Virus record (IMG/VR): IMGVR_UViG_3300032331_003062
Coordinates: 1 to 23,172 of that record
DNA from: a virus
Length of the DNA stretch: 23,172 nucleotides
Strand: one strand, 5' to 3'
The position numbers were made by a program, and so were the translations under genes. The notes beneath the pieces are model-generated. The model worked only from the letters and a program-made list of their open reading frames with translations. It ran no database searches and was not told where the DNA came from. Of this stretch, positions 7,353-15,955 are shown piece by piece (the stretch's first letter is position 1; each line of letters begins with the position of its first letter).

Positions 7353-10300
7353 ATGGCTCTAAACCCCCTTCTGGACATCATCCGTTCCTCTGGCTCGTCG
7401 GCTCGCGCCGGTGCGCTGGCTATCGACCAAGACACCGCGCTGCCTGAGCAGGGAGAGGTGCCGTATCCGCAATCCGATCTCGTCGGTGCGTTGGATAGCA
7501 TGGACCTCACGGGAGACCCGCCGCAGGATGTTGCGGCAAACGAGCCTCCTGCCGAGCCAGCGCCGCTACCGAAGCGCAATCCCCTCATGGACATCATCAG
7601 AGGCAACGCATCTACTGCGCCGACATTGCCAAAGGGCAATCCCCTCCTCGATGTGATCCACGCAAACGAAGCCGCCACCCAGCAAGCCGTCGCCGAGGCC
7701 ACCACCCCGGCCGAGAATCTCCCCGTCCTTAAGTCCGACCTCGCTAATGCCCTAGGCGTGCTCGATTACCGCGACCCCGAGGAAGGCCAGCGTCGCCAGC
7801 AAGCCGCCGCCATGGGCGAGATACTCGGCCTGCCGGAATACGAGAAGGTCCAACTCGGAGCCGCCCCGGTGAACGCCGATGGCACCGTTACCATCCGCCG
7901 CGCCCAGGCAGTAAGCCCCGAGGCCAATGCCGCCGCTGCCGCGAAGCTCCAAGAGGAACAGACAGCCGCCGCCGTGCAATACAAGGCCGAGCAGGAAGGT
8001 CTCGACCCCTCATTTTTTGACAAGCTCAAGCAACGCTGGCGTCTCGGCCGCGAGCAGGCCGTCGATGACCAGCTCGCCTACCGCGCCATGATGGGCGAGG
8101 TGGACTACGAGAAAGTCAAAGGCCAACTCGAACCCTCCACGCGGCCGCTCAAAGGTGGCAACTGGCTTTCCGAAGGCGTTCTCTCCGCTACGCAAATGCT
8201 CCCCGCCATGGTCGATGGCCTCGTCTCTGGCAACACGCTCGGTTTAAAAGGAGCCATGACCGCAGGCACGGCAGCCGCCATCGCCGGTCAAGTCGGGCCG
8301 CAAGTCGTCACCCCCGAGGAGATCGTCACCGTCCCTGCCGCCGCCGCTCTCGGCTACACCGCAGGCACGGCCGCAGGTAGCTCTGAGTATTGGTATAAAC
8401 AAGGCGCAGGCTCCATGTATCACCAGCTCCGCAAGGAAGGCGTGCCGCATAATATCTCCAGCACCGTCGCTGCCAGCTTCGGCGCACCCTATGCCGCCAT
8501 CGAACTCGCTCAAGTCAGCAAGCTCGTCCCAGGCGTCAAGCAAACCGCAGCGCAAGCCGTGGCCGGGGGCATCAAGTCCCGCCTCACCGCGCTCGCTAAG
8601 GAGAAAGGCGTCGAATATGTCGAGCAGATCGGCCAAGAGACCACCCAAGAACTCCTCAGCATCTCCGGCGAGAAGCTCGCCGAGTGGTCCGCCGGAGTCA
8701 CCCCGCCCAAGGATAAAGCCTCAGCCTGGGACCGCATCGCCTCGACCATCCAGCAGACCGCCACATCCATCCCTTTCCTCATGGCCCCGAAGGCCGCCGT
8801 CGATACCTACCAGACCGTGCGAGGCAACGAACAACCCCTCACGGCCCCTCCTCCTCCCGAGACAGCCCCCGCCGAAGTCCCGCAAAACTTCACCCCTATT
8901 TCCTCCCCGGCACCAGCCACCGCCACCGGCCAAGCCCCACGCACCCTCGGCCAAGTCCGCGCTCCCGAGATCCCCATCGACCAGACCGCCCTCGATGAAG
9001 CCTTCGGCTCGACTTTTGCCCCGCCGCCCGAGGTATCAAATGATACCTTCGCCCCGCCTGCCGCAGTTAACCCACAGGTTAACCCTGCGCCTGCTACGGT
9101 TTCCGACAATGCCAGTGGCGTTCGATTTTCTGTCACAGCAGAAGCTGCCGCAAGAAACCCTAACGATAAAATTTTTCCTCCTGCCGCCCCTATTCCCCCG
9201 AACACCTCTACGGCCCCAGCCGCCGCAAGTGGAGCGCCTGCATCAACAGGATCACCCGACCTGATCACCGGGGAGGGGGCATCTGTTTCGTATATTGCAG
9301 GAATGCCTGCCGTGGATTTCCCAGTAGCGCAGCTCAAGCTCTCAAAGGATGTGCCGAACTTTAAGGACAATGCCGACCCAAAAACCGGAGTGGTGCAGGG
9401 CGAAGCCCTCCAAGGCAAAGTCGATAGGCGTGGGCTTGCTCCAATCATTGCCTGGCAAAGACTCAATGGAGATGTGGAAGTCATTAGTGGCCGACACCGG
9501 CTTGACCTTTTTCGCAGAAATCAAGAGGAGACAATACCTACCCAGATTTTCAATGAAGCCGATGGCTTTACCAAACAAGACGCACTAACATTAGATGCAG
9601 AACTCAATATCCGTGATGGACAAGGAACTACCAAAGACTACTCCAGCTACTTCCGAAACGCCGGACTCACCTATGACCAAGCAACAGAGAGAAGCCTTCT
9701 TTCAAGGGCTAAAGGCCGTGCCGGATTCTCAATCGGGGCGTTGGGCACGGATGATCTCTACGCGCTACATCAATCAGGAAAAATCTCAGACGCCAAAGCC
9801 GACGCCATAGCTGTTGCTGCTCCACGGGATGTGGAACTGCAACGGGTGGGCATGACCTTTGCAAAAGACTTTACTCCCGAGGCGCTCACCCAACTTATCA
9901 CCCTTAGCGCCCGCGCCAAATCTCCAACAGCCAAACAAGGCGACCTCTTTGGAAACTCAGATGAAAACTTAAACAGGGCTGTCGCTTTGGTTAAAGCCAG
10001 CCAGAAACGGATCGAGGAAATCGACAATCAAATTCTTTCCGTTAAAGGCGCACTAAAACGCCCTGACGCTGCCCGCAAAATGGGCGTCGATATAAAGAAT
10101 CCAGAAGCAATCCAAAACAAAATTGCTCAACTCCAAATTCGCAGGGAGAAGTATGTCAACTTCCTCGATGACCCGACCACACTGGCCGAGGTGCGGGTGC
10201 TGGCTTTTGGCGAGGAGCAAGCGCCGCTTTTCTCGGCAACGCAAGACCCGTTCAACCTTACCAGCGAAATGGTGCAGCCTGCTGCTGCTTCAAGCCCCGA

Positions 10301-13300
10301 GGAGACGGAAGCCACCCGCCGCGCTGCGTCAATCAAAGACGGCTACGAGAGCACGCCTTCGCTGTTTGGTGATGAGCCCGCCCCCCGCCCGTTCTCCGAA
10401 ATCATGGCAGAGAACATGAAGCGTAAAGGCGAGGCCGGATACATCGACTTCGGTGTGGTGCAAGATTTCGGCCAGAGCATCTACCAAGCGGGCATGGATT
10501 TCGCCGCATGGTCTGGGCGCATGGTGCAGAAGTTTGGTGAAACCATCCGCGATGTCCTCTCTTCTCTGTGGCAAGCCGTCTCCGGCGGGCAATACCTGCC
10601 CCAAGCCCGCGAGCGTGGTAGCGTAAACATTTCTCCTGGCACTGGCCCCAAGCCCCGCAAGTTCGGCCAATCCCTCCAAGCCGCCCCCGGCGTTGCGCCC
10701 GAAGTTAAATCCCGCCTCACCTCGCTGGACTACGATCCCGTCTCGAACGCCCAAACCCTCGCCAACGCCCGCGCCCGCATCGACTCGGCAGGCAGCATCG
10801 ACACCGCCTTCACCGACCTCATGGGCAAGCCCGCCATCGAAGGCTGGCAGCCGACCGCCGAGGATTACGCCACCGGCATGGAACTCATGGCGCAACTCCA
10901 AAACCGCAACCGCCATGCCGATGCCGCCTCCATCGCCAACATGATGGCCACCCGAGCCACCGACCAAGGCCGCGCCATCCAAGCCCTCTCGATGATCGGC
11001 CGCCTCGGCCCGCAAGGCATCGAGCTTTTCGCACAGAGCCAACTTCAAGCCGCCGCGACCAAGCCCGCCAAGACCGACAAGCAGAAAGCCGATATCCAAG
11101 CCAAGATCACCGAGGCCGGTCAGTTGCAAGGCGAGGTGGACAAGCTCCGCCGCGACTCCACCACCGCCGCCATCGTCGGCAATAAAGACCTCATCAAATC
11201 CTCGTTGCCCGCCGGAGTCGATGCCGTGCAGGTCAACATCGCCATCCGCGAAGCCATCCTCGGCGCACCCACGCCGCTCGCCGCCCAAGCCGCGACCTCA
11301 TCCATCCTCACCAGCCAAGGTCTCTCCGACAAAGGAGCCGCCCGCATCTCCGGCAGCATCGTCCGCGACTTCCTCAAGACCACGCAGGACACCCGCGCCA
11401 AAGTCCTCCAAGACCTCCTCGCCACTGCCGATTCCGACCGCCGCCTGGATAAATCCAAGCTCGGCTCCCTCATCCGCCTCAACCGCGAAGGCAAGCTCAC
11501 CGATGCCAGCCTGCACGCAGGCATGGCCAAGATGCTCGGCATCCCGCACTGGAGCGCCGAGCACAGCGCCAAGGTCCGCCGCATCCTCGCCCAGCACGAG
11601 AAAGCCACCGACCCCCGCATCAAGCTGGTCAAGGCCGCCGAAGCCCTCGATGTCGTTTACCGCGACTTCATGCCGCCTGGCTTCCTCGATAAAGTGGACA
11701 CCATCCAGACCATCGCCATGCTGCTGAACCCAAAAACGGTGATCCGAAATGTGGTTGGCAACACCCTCATGGCCGGGGCAGACCTCGCCGCCGATACCGT
11801 CTCCGTGCCGATGGATGCCTTGGTTTCCCTGGGCACCGGCGAGCGCACCCGCACCGGCCTTTCATTAGGTGAACGCCTCATGGGCCTGGGAGCCGGAGTA
11901 GGGGACATCAAAGCAGGCTACGACTTCGCCCGCTCCGAAGGCCGTGGCCGCATCGGAAGCATCGCCGAGGGCGTCGATACGCTGGTCCGCCTCGGCCGCC
12001 TGCAATCCTCGGGCAAATACAACGCCTCCGACATCTCCGCCCTCAGCGGCCCCACCTTCACCGCTCCCGTCCTTCGCCAACTCGAATCCACTCTTGGCCT
12101 TGTCCTCTCCATCACCGACCGGGGTTTCTACGAATCCGCCTTCCGTGCCAGCCTCGACACCCGCATGAAAGCTGCCGCCGCAAATGGCAACCCCATGCTC
12201 GCGCCCGATACCGACATGGTGACAGCCGCCCGCATGGATGCTGGCCGCGCCATTTACCAAGACCCAAATGTCGCCAGCCGCACGCTCGGCGGGCTCCGCC
12301 GCGTCCTCAACTTGAATCAACGCTGGGGCATCGGCTCCCTCCTGATGAAATTTACCCAAGTCCCCGGCTCGATTCTCACCCGCGCCGTGGAATTTTCCCC
12401 GCTTGGATTCATCAATACCGCCTACCAAAGCCTCGCGCCGATGCTCTCCAGCTCCCGCGAGTTCGACCAGAAAGCCTTTACTGATTCCTTCTCCCGCGCC
12501 CTCGTAGGCACCACCGGCCTCGTCGCCACCGGCTACTGGCTTGCCCACCTCGGCATCATCTCCGCTGGCAGCGACTCGAAAGACGAAGACAAACGCAACC
12601 TCAACCGCGCCATGGGCTGGGGATCCTACAAACTCAACACCAGCGCCCTCAAACGAGCCCTCATGACCGGCAACTTCTGGACCCCTCAGAAACAACAGCG
12701 CGACGATATGGTGATCGGCTACGATTGGGCGCAGCCTCTCTCCATCGGCGTCGCCATGGGGGCCTACTCCCGCGAGAATCAAGAAGCCATCAAGCAAGAC
12801 ATCCTCGCAGGTAAGAAGCAAAGCCTCGCCGCCACCGGCCTCAACTGGCTCGCCTACGCAGGCGGCGCAGCCACCGGAGCCATGAACTCCCTCGTCGAGC
12901 AACCCCTCCTCACCGGCCTCAATCAATTCGCCCGCGATGTCGGCTACGACAACATCCCTGGCGCACTCCTCAAAACCGCCGCCGACGCCCCCGGCACCTT
13001 CATCCCCACCGCCGCAAGGCAATGGATGCAACTCACCGACAACGCCGCCCGCGAAACCCGCGACAGCTCCCCAGCTCGGCAATTCATCAACGAACTCAAA
13101 GCCCAGCTCCCCGGCCAAAGTCGAACCCTCCCGCCGAAATACGACATCACCGGCCAACCCATCGAGCGTTGGGCCAAGGACAGCAACACGCTCTTCAATG
13201 TCCTCTTCAACCCCTCGATGGTCTCCTACATCAAAGGCAGCCCAGCGCTCACCGAGATAAGCCAGGTTTACAAATACACCGCCGAGGCCGGAGCCATCCC

Positions 13301-13613
13301 CAACCAGGTCAAACCGGAGTTCACCGTCGAAGGCGTAAAAGTCCGCCTCACCTCCGAAGAGATCAGCGCCATGCAGAAAGACATGGGAGCCCTCAGCATC
13401 GCCGCGCTGGAGAAGTTCGTCCTCTCCGATCCCCGCTACGACAAAGCCACATGGGACATCAAAGCCAAAGCCATGACTCGCGCCTTGGAGAAAGCCGCCA
13501 CCGCCGCGAAATACCGCATCCTCCTCGCCCGCCCCGACCTCAAAGACCGCGCCAAGCAAGAGTTCATCAACCTCCGCGCCGCCCGCTCCGAACAACAAGC
13601 CCTCATGGAATAA
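7353..13613 (+). CDS. Giant polyvalent/ejection-type virion protein with ParB-like domain (2086 aa)
   Basis: Residues 4-11, 76-83 and 96-103 carry three copies of NPL[LM]D[IV]I, and SDLxxALxxxD occurs twice (about 43 and 129), so the N-terminus is a repeat of short linear motifs. A Gly/Ala-rich hydrophobic stretch lies near 300-360, then a Pro/Ala-rich linker (about 490-640). Residues about 645-860 form a ParB/DdrB-like domain with V-I-S-G-R-H-R (711-716) and ELNIRDGQGTTKDYSSYF, followed by a coiled coil near 890-930. The second half has the features common to phage polyvalent proteins: MLLNPKTVIRNVVGN (about 1456-1470), MKFTQVPGSILTRAVEFSP, a hydrophobic segment near 1725 and LPGQSRTLPPKYDITGQPI. 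Such proteins are packaged and injected with the DNA. Size and last position in the late operon resemble T7 gp16. No lytic transglycosylase motif was seen. The ParB block is A+T-richer than the rest. Confidence 0.85.
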   Translation: MALNPLLDIIRSSGSSARAGALAIDQDTALPEQGEVPYPQSDLVGALDSMDLTGDPPQDVAANEPPAEPAPLPKRNPLMDIIRGNASTAPTLPKGNPLLDVIHANEAATQQAVAEATTPAENLPVLKSDLANALGVLDYRDPEEGQRRQQAAAMGEILGLPEYEKVQLGAAPVNADGTVTIRRAQAVSPEANAAAAAKLQEEQTAAAVQYKAEQEGLDPSFFDKLKQRWRLGREQAVDDQLAYRAMMGEVDYEKVKGQLEPSTRPLKGGNWLSEGVLSATQMLPAMVDGLVSGNTLGLKGAMTAGTAAAIAGQVGPQVVTPEEIVTVPAAAALGYTAGTAAGSSEYWYKQGAGSMYHQLRKEGVPHNISSTVAASFGAPYAAIELAQVSKLVPGVKQTAAQAVAGGIKSRLTALAKEKGVEYVEQIGQETTQELLSISGEKLAEWSAGVTPPKDKASAWDRIASTIQQTATSIPFLMAPKAAVDTYQTVRGNEQPLTAPPPPETAPAEVPQNFTPISSPAPATATGQAPRTLGQVRAPEIPIDQTALDEAFGSTFAPPPEVSNDTFAPPAAVNPQVNPAPATVSDNASGVRFSVTAEAAARNPNDKIFPPAAPIPPNTSTAPAAASGAPASTGSPDLITGEGASVSYIAGMPAVDFPVAQLKLSKDVPNFKDNADPKTGVVQGEALQGKVDRRGLAPIIAWQRLNGDVEVISGRHRLDLFRRNQEETIPTQIFNEADGFTKQDALTLDAELNIRDGQGTTKDYSSYFRNAGLTYDQATERSLLSRAKGRAGFSIGALGTDDLYALHQSGKISDAKADAIAVAAPRDVELQRVGMTFAKDFTPEALTQLITLSARAKSPTAKQGDLFGNSDENLNRAVALVKASQKRIEEIDNQILSVKGALKRPDAARKMGVDIKNPEAIQNKIAQLQIRREKYVNFLDDPTTLAEVRVLAFGEEQAPLFSATQDPFNLTSEMVQPAAASSPEETEATRRAASIKDGYESTPSLFGDEPAPRPFSEIMAENMKRKGEAGYIDFGVVQDFGQSIYQAGMDFAAWSGRMVQKFGETIRDVLSSLWQAVSGGQYLPQARERGSVNISPGTGPKPRKFGQSLQAAPGVAPEVKSRLTSLDYDPVSNAQTLANARARIDSAGSIDTAFTDLMGKPAIEGWQPTAEDYATGMELMAQLQNRNRHADAASIANMMATRATDQGRAIQALSMIGRLGPQGIELFAQSQLQAAATKPAKTDKQKADIQAKITEAGQLQGEVDKLRRDSTTAAIVGNKDLIKSSLPAGVDAVQVNIAIREAILGAPTPLAAQAATSSILTSQGLSDKGAARISGSIVRDFLKTTQDTRAKVLQDLLATADSDRRLDKSKLGSLIRLNREGKLTDASLHAGMAKMLGIPHWSAEHSAKVRRILAQHEKATDPRIKLVKAAEALDVVYRDFMPPGFLDKVDTIQTIAMLLNPKTVIRNVVGNTLMAGADLAADTVSVPMDALVSLGTGERTRTGLSLGERLMGLGAGVGDIKAGYDFARSEGRGRIGSIAEGVDTLVRLGRLQSSGKYNASDISALSGPTFTAPVLRQLESTLGLVLSITDRGFYESAFRASLDTRMKAAAANGNPMLAPDTDMVTAARMDAGRAIYQDPNVASRTLGGLRRVLNLNQRWGIGSLLMKFTQVPGSILTRAVEFSPLGFINTAYQSLAPMLSSSREFDQKAFTDSFSRALVGTTGLVATGYWLAHLGIISAGSDSKDEDKRNLNRAMGWGSYKLNTSALKRALMTGNFWTPQKQQRDDMVIGYDWAQPLSIGVAMGAYSRENQEAIKQDILAGKKQSLAATGLNWLAYAGGAATGAMNSLVEQPLLTGLNQFARDVGYDNIPGALLKTAADAPGTFIPTAARQWMQLTDNAARETRDSSPARQFINELKAQLPGQSRTLPPKYDITGQPIERWAKDSNTLFNVLFNPSMVSYIKGSPALTEISQVYKYTAEAGAIPNQVKPEFTVEGVKVRLTSEEISAMQKDMGALSIAALEKFVLSDPRYDKATWDIKAKAMTRALEKAATAAKYRILLARPDLKDRAKQEFINLRAARSEQQALME

Positions 13614-13618
13614 GCAAA

Positions 13619-13648
13619 GCGGGGGCGGCTTTTTCAAGCCACCCCCGC
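13619..13648. terminator. Hairpin between convergent giant gene and integrase
   Basis: Thirteen bases on each side pair with one C/A mismatch (GCGGGGGCGGCTT against AAGCCACCCCCGC) around a TTTC loop. It starts six bases after the stop of the giant gene and lies between convergent genes. There is no T-run on the + side; on the - side the sequence after the stem is only moderately T-rich. A bidirectional or Rho-assisted terminator is likely. Confidence 0.7.
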
Positions 13649-13676
13649 CAGTGAATCCAAATAAGCCCGCAGGGAA

Positions 13677-14771
13677 TTACAGCGGCTTCGGGCGGTTGAT
13701 GAGATTGTGGTAGTGATTAAATGTGGTCTGGATGTCCCTGTGCCGCAGTAACCGGCTCGCCACCTCGATGCCATCCCTCGCCGCAATCTGAGCGCCGTAT
13801 TCCTTACGCAGGTTGTAAGCGCCCTTCTCCCCGTCAGGAATGTAGAGCCTCACAAATTCATTGATGCCGTAATGCGTCAGGTCAAAAGCCTCCGTCTTGC
13901 TTGTCCTGGGAATCACATACTCGCTCTCGCCTGCAAGCGCCTTCTGGATCAGCCGCAGCAACCGCGCCCGCATCGGCACGCGGCCGCTCCGGCCTTTGGG
14001 AGCCCAGTCGTCGCGCTTAATCAATACCAGGTCCGCCGTGCCATCCTTCTGCCAATCCACCCAGCTCCACTTGAGATATTGCACCTCGTCATTGCGCAAG
14101 CCCGCCTTGCGCATCAGCCAGTAGATGGCCCAGACCCGAGCATTTTGACGCCGCAGCGGGATCCTCGCCGCCCAATCCATACGCCGAAGCGCCTCGCGGT
14201 CGATAGGCTGATAACCCTCCGTCGTCGCCGAGCCCCCCGACACCGCCCAAAAATCCGTCAGATTCGGCAGCTTCAATTTTTCAAACAGGTAGAATCTTTT
14301 GCGGGCCACTACGCTCTTGATCGTCTGAACATCGGTATGGATGCCGCTCTCCGAGCGCCCAGCCTTTTTCTGGGCCTCAATCCATCCCCGCATCGCCGAG
14401 GCCGTCAGCACCAGGTGCGTGCTCTGCTCCTGCCAGTCCTGCCGCTCTGTCACCTCCCGCACAAAAGTCGCAAACCGGCTTAGGCTCTTCGTCACCGACG
14501 CCGCCGGTCCATGCACCTTGTAAATCTCCGCCACCTCGCCGCACTTCGCAAAGCCCGGCCGCTTCACCACCGCAGCAATTTTGTGCTCATCCTTCGATTG
14601 AATCGCGCCTGCAATAGCCTTGGCCTTAGCTATCGCCTGGGCCCGCCCAGCCGCAGAGTCACTCCGCACGCCGGTTGACTTAGACACCCGCTTACCATTT
14701 TCCTGCACGCGATAATACCAAGCCCGCTTCGCTTTAATATAATCCACCGTAATCTCGCCATGTTTTCTCAT
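13677..14771 (-). CDS. int: Tyrosine recombinase, phage integrase
   Basis: The ATG at 14771 is chosen because GGAGG lies nine bases upstream; the longer open frame back to 14972 runs through attP arm repeats and the tRNA-like core. The 364-residue protein has an N-terminal arm-binding part (MRKHGEITVDYIKAKRAWYY), a SAM-like core-binding domain (about 85-165) and a catalytic domain with R226 (AGLRNDEVQYLKW), K259 (WAPKGRSGRVPM), R322 (AYNLRKEYG), H344 (LLRHRDIQTT) and nucleophile Y354 (FNHYH). The usual box-II His three residues before R322 is Tyr319, a replacement seen in some integrases. It catalyses site-specific integration and excision and sits next to its likely attP. It is the last gene of the minus-strand lysogeny block. 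Confidence 0.93.
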   Translation of the reverse strand: MRKHGEITVDYIKAKRAWYYRVQENGKRVSKSTGVRSDSAAGRAQAIAKAKAIAGAIQSKDEHKIAAVVKRPGFAKCGEVAEIYKVHGPAASVTKSLSRFATFVREVTERQDWQEQSTHLVLTASAMRGWIEAQKKAGRSESGIHTDVQTIKSVVARKRFYLFEKLKLPNLTDFWAVSGGSATTEGYQPIDREALRRMDWAARIPLRRQNARVWAIYWLMRKAGLRNDEVQYLKWSWVDWQKDGTADLVLIKRDDWAPKGRSGRVPMRARLLRLIQKALAGESEYVIPRTSKTEAFDLTHYGINEFVRLYIPDGEKGAYNLRKEYGAQIAARDGIEVASRLLRHRDIQTTFNHYHNLINRPKPL

Positions 14772-14801
14772 CTTGTTGTTCCTCCAGTCAGAAAGGTAAA
14801 A

Positions 14802-14839
14802 GTCGCCACTTTGGGTCGCCACTTTGGTCGCCACTTCAC
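14802..14839 (+). repeat. Three tandem 13-bp integrase arm-site-like repeats
   Basis: GTCGCCACTTTGG occurs at 14802-14814 and 14815-14827, and a third copy starts at 14827 (GTCGCCACTTCAC). The copies lie in the leader of the integrase gene on one side of the attP core and are in the same direction as the copies on the other side. Direct repeats flanking a core are typical of arm-type integrase binding sites. Binding is inferred. Confidence 0.6.
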
Positions 14840-14936
14840 CCAAGAAAACACCACATTTGGAAGAAAGCAAAGAAAGCTTGCAACCCCAGTAAAACCGACC
14901 GACTTCTGATTGTTGTGTAGGTAAAATGGCACAAGG

Positions 14937-14949
14937 ATGCCACTTTGAG
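14937..14949 (+). repeat. Single arm-site-like repeat copy
   Basis: ATGCCACTTTGAG matches the 13-bp repeat GTCGCCACTTTGG at most positions and lies 15 bases before the tRNA-like core, in the same orientation as the other copies. Confidence 0.45.
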
Positions 14950-14963
14950 AGAAAGGAGGGGAG

Positions 14964-15005
14964 TGCAGCCATGAGGAGTCGAACCTCAAACCTTCTGATC
15001 CGTAG
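14964..15005 (-). other. attP: attP core: 3' half of a tRNA-Arg(ACG) gene
   Basis: On the - strand the 42 bases fold as the 3' half of a tRNA: anticodon loop CTACGGA with anticodon ACG, 3' anticodon stem TCAGA, five-base variable region AGGTT, a perfect T arm (TGAGG, loop TTCGACT, CCTCA), 3' acceptor strand TGGCTGC and discriminator A. No matching 5' half (GCAGCCA at the start, D arm) precedes it, and the bases before CTACGGA do not pair with TCAGA. Phage attP cores often equal the 3' end of the host tRNA they integrate into, restoring it. The neighbouring integrase and flanking repeats support this. Confidence 0.82.
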
Positions 15006-15046
15006 TTTGTGAATGGTGCGTTCATTATTAGTGAGTTGTGTTTAAG

Positions 15047-15072
15047 GTCGCCACTTTGGAGGCCACTTGCTA
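15047..15072 (+). repeat. Two tandem arm-site-like repeats on the other attP arm
   Basis: GTCGCCACTTTGG (15047-15059) is followed at once by AGGCCACTTGC. The first copy is identical to the copies at 14802 and 14815. Together with them it brackets the tRNA-like core at 14964-15005. The second copy overlaps the stop of the small gene that ends at 15070. Confidence 0.55.
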
Positions 15073-15306
15073 CTTGCGGATTTGACGCCATTCTTCGGGG
15101 TCGGGGCGTTCGGGGCGGCCGGTGGCTTGGTTGAGTTGCTGGCGGATCCAAGAGGAAAGTTTTTGAGGATGCGCGGCGCGAATCCAGGCGCTCTTTTCTT
15201 CGGGCCAACAATAAAACTGAATTTTTGCATTCATGTTGTCGGCTTCGGGATCGCGGGCTGCGTTGCGTTTGCCGGTGTTTCCATGTGGTTCGTTGAGGTC
15301 TGTCAT
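15070..15306 (-). CDS. Small RHH/MobC-like protein, unknown role
   Basis: The 78-residue protein starts at ATG 15306 behind an A-rich leader without Shine-Dalgarno; Met25 (ATG 15234) is an alternative start. The segment MNAKIQFYCWPEEKSAWIRA and KLSSWIRQQLNQAT resembles a ribbon-helix-helix protein (strand, then helix-turn-helix with SxWIRxxLN), as in MobC-like and CopG-like DNA-binding proteins. It is the gene nearest attP and could be an excision/integration accessory factor or a regulator. The call is tentative. Confidence 0.6.
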   Translation of the reverse strand: MTDLNEPHGNTGKRNAARDPEADNMNAKIQFYCWPEEKSAWIRAAHPQKLSSWIRQQLNQATGRPERPDPEEWRQIRK

Positions 15307-15335
15307 TTTTTAAATGTGGGTGGTTTGGTTTGGGT

Positions 15336-15593
15336 TTAAATTTCGCGGCCATCCGACATATTGCAAGCCTCCGCGGGGGTAATTACCGGCTGCCCGTTCA
15401 CCAGCGATGGCAGAATTTCGGCGTCGTCCTGGGCAAGCTCGGCGGCTGTGGTGATGTGCGGATCAACAAGCGGAAGCCGCTCGGAAAGTGCTTTGGCGGC
15501 TGTGTCGATGATGCTCCAGCTTCCGTCGTCGTTTCGTGCGGCGCATGTTTGTTTGTCGTGCAACATTATTTTTTTCACTTCGTGCAATGTCAT
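15336..15593 (-). CDS. Small phage protein, unknown function
   Basis: The 85-residue protein starts MTLHEVKKIMLHDKQTCAAR and is acidic in the second half (TTAAELAQDDAEILPSL). I recognise no family. Its ATG lies six bases after a 17-base stem-loop (15600-15616) that is repeated before another start codon at 17057. It belongs to the minus-strand lysogeny block with genes on either side in the same direction. No membrane segment is visible. Confidence 0.6.
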   Translation of the reverse strand: MTLHEVKKIMLHDKQTCAARNDDGSWSIIDTAAKALSERLPLVDPHITTAAELAQDDAEILPSLVNGQPVITPAEACNMSDGREI

Positions 15594-15599
15594 GTTTGG

Positions 15600-15689
15600 A
15601 CCGGATGCCGTCCGGTGCGGTTGTTGGTCCAGGTGCCGCCTGGTCGGGTGGGCTTGGCCCTCACTGCTGCCCAGCGCTCGGCTGGGCAG
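15600..15689 (-). promoter_or_regulatory. Three-hairpin leader with CGGCA loops before a start codon
   Basis: Reading the - strand there are three stem-loops: a 9-bp stem at 15667-15689 with loop CGAGC, CCAGG-CGGCA-CCTGG at 15629-15643, and ACCGGA-CGGCA-TCCGGT at 15600-15616. The last is followed by CCAAAC and the ATG at 15593. Two of the three loops are the same pentamer although the stems differ. The last stem-loop occurs again, identical, before the ATG at 17057. It may be a translational operator or a REP-like repeat. Confidence 0.55.
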
Positions 15690-15730
15690 TGTGTGAGAGG
15701 TTGTTGGTTTTTGGGGTTGTTGCTCGGGGG

Positions 15731-15955
15731 TTATGGTCGAATGATAAAATCCAACCCGTCAATCTGGGCGGATTCAAAATCCTCGATCATGTCGGCGTGG
15801 ATGTTGAGTCTGCTGACAACGGCCTGCCCAAGATCGTCGCGCCATTCGTGGACTTCGAGTCCGACCGGCCCGAGTTCGCACTCTTCGACTGCATCGGCGA
15901 GCGTGTCGGCCCCATGGCGGCGCAGGATGTCGAGGAGATCGGCTTGTGGGCTCAT
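15731..15955 (-). CDS. Small acidic phage protein, unknown function
   Basis: The 74-residue protein starts MSPQADLLDILRRHGADTLADAV and ends with IDGLDFIIRP. It is acidic and probably soluble. Its start overlaps the stop of the preceding gene as ATGA (15952-15955), so the two are translationally coupled. No family is recognised. It is followed by a 137-base gap that holds the hairpin leader of the next gene. Confidence 0.65.
   Translation of the reverse strand: MSPQADLLDILRRHGADTLADAVEECELGPVGLEVHEWRDDLGQAVVSRLNIHADMIEDFESAQIDGLDFIIRP

Noticed and set aside
11865-13637. 590-codon open frame on the - strand opposite the giant gene
   Set aside because: Low-complexity Gly/Val/Asp-rich translation typical of antisense shadows; the + strand shows known polyvalent-protein motifs.
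14772-14972. 67-residue N-terminal extension of the integrase
   Set aside because: It runs through arm repeats and into the tRNA-like core, and a well-placed GGAGG supports the ATG at 14771.
14964-15040. Complete tRNA gene on the - strand
   Set aside because: Only the 3' half is present; no 5' acceptor strand, D arm or 5' anticodon stem can be found.
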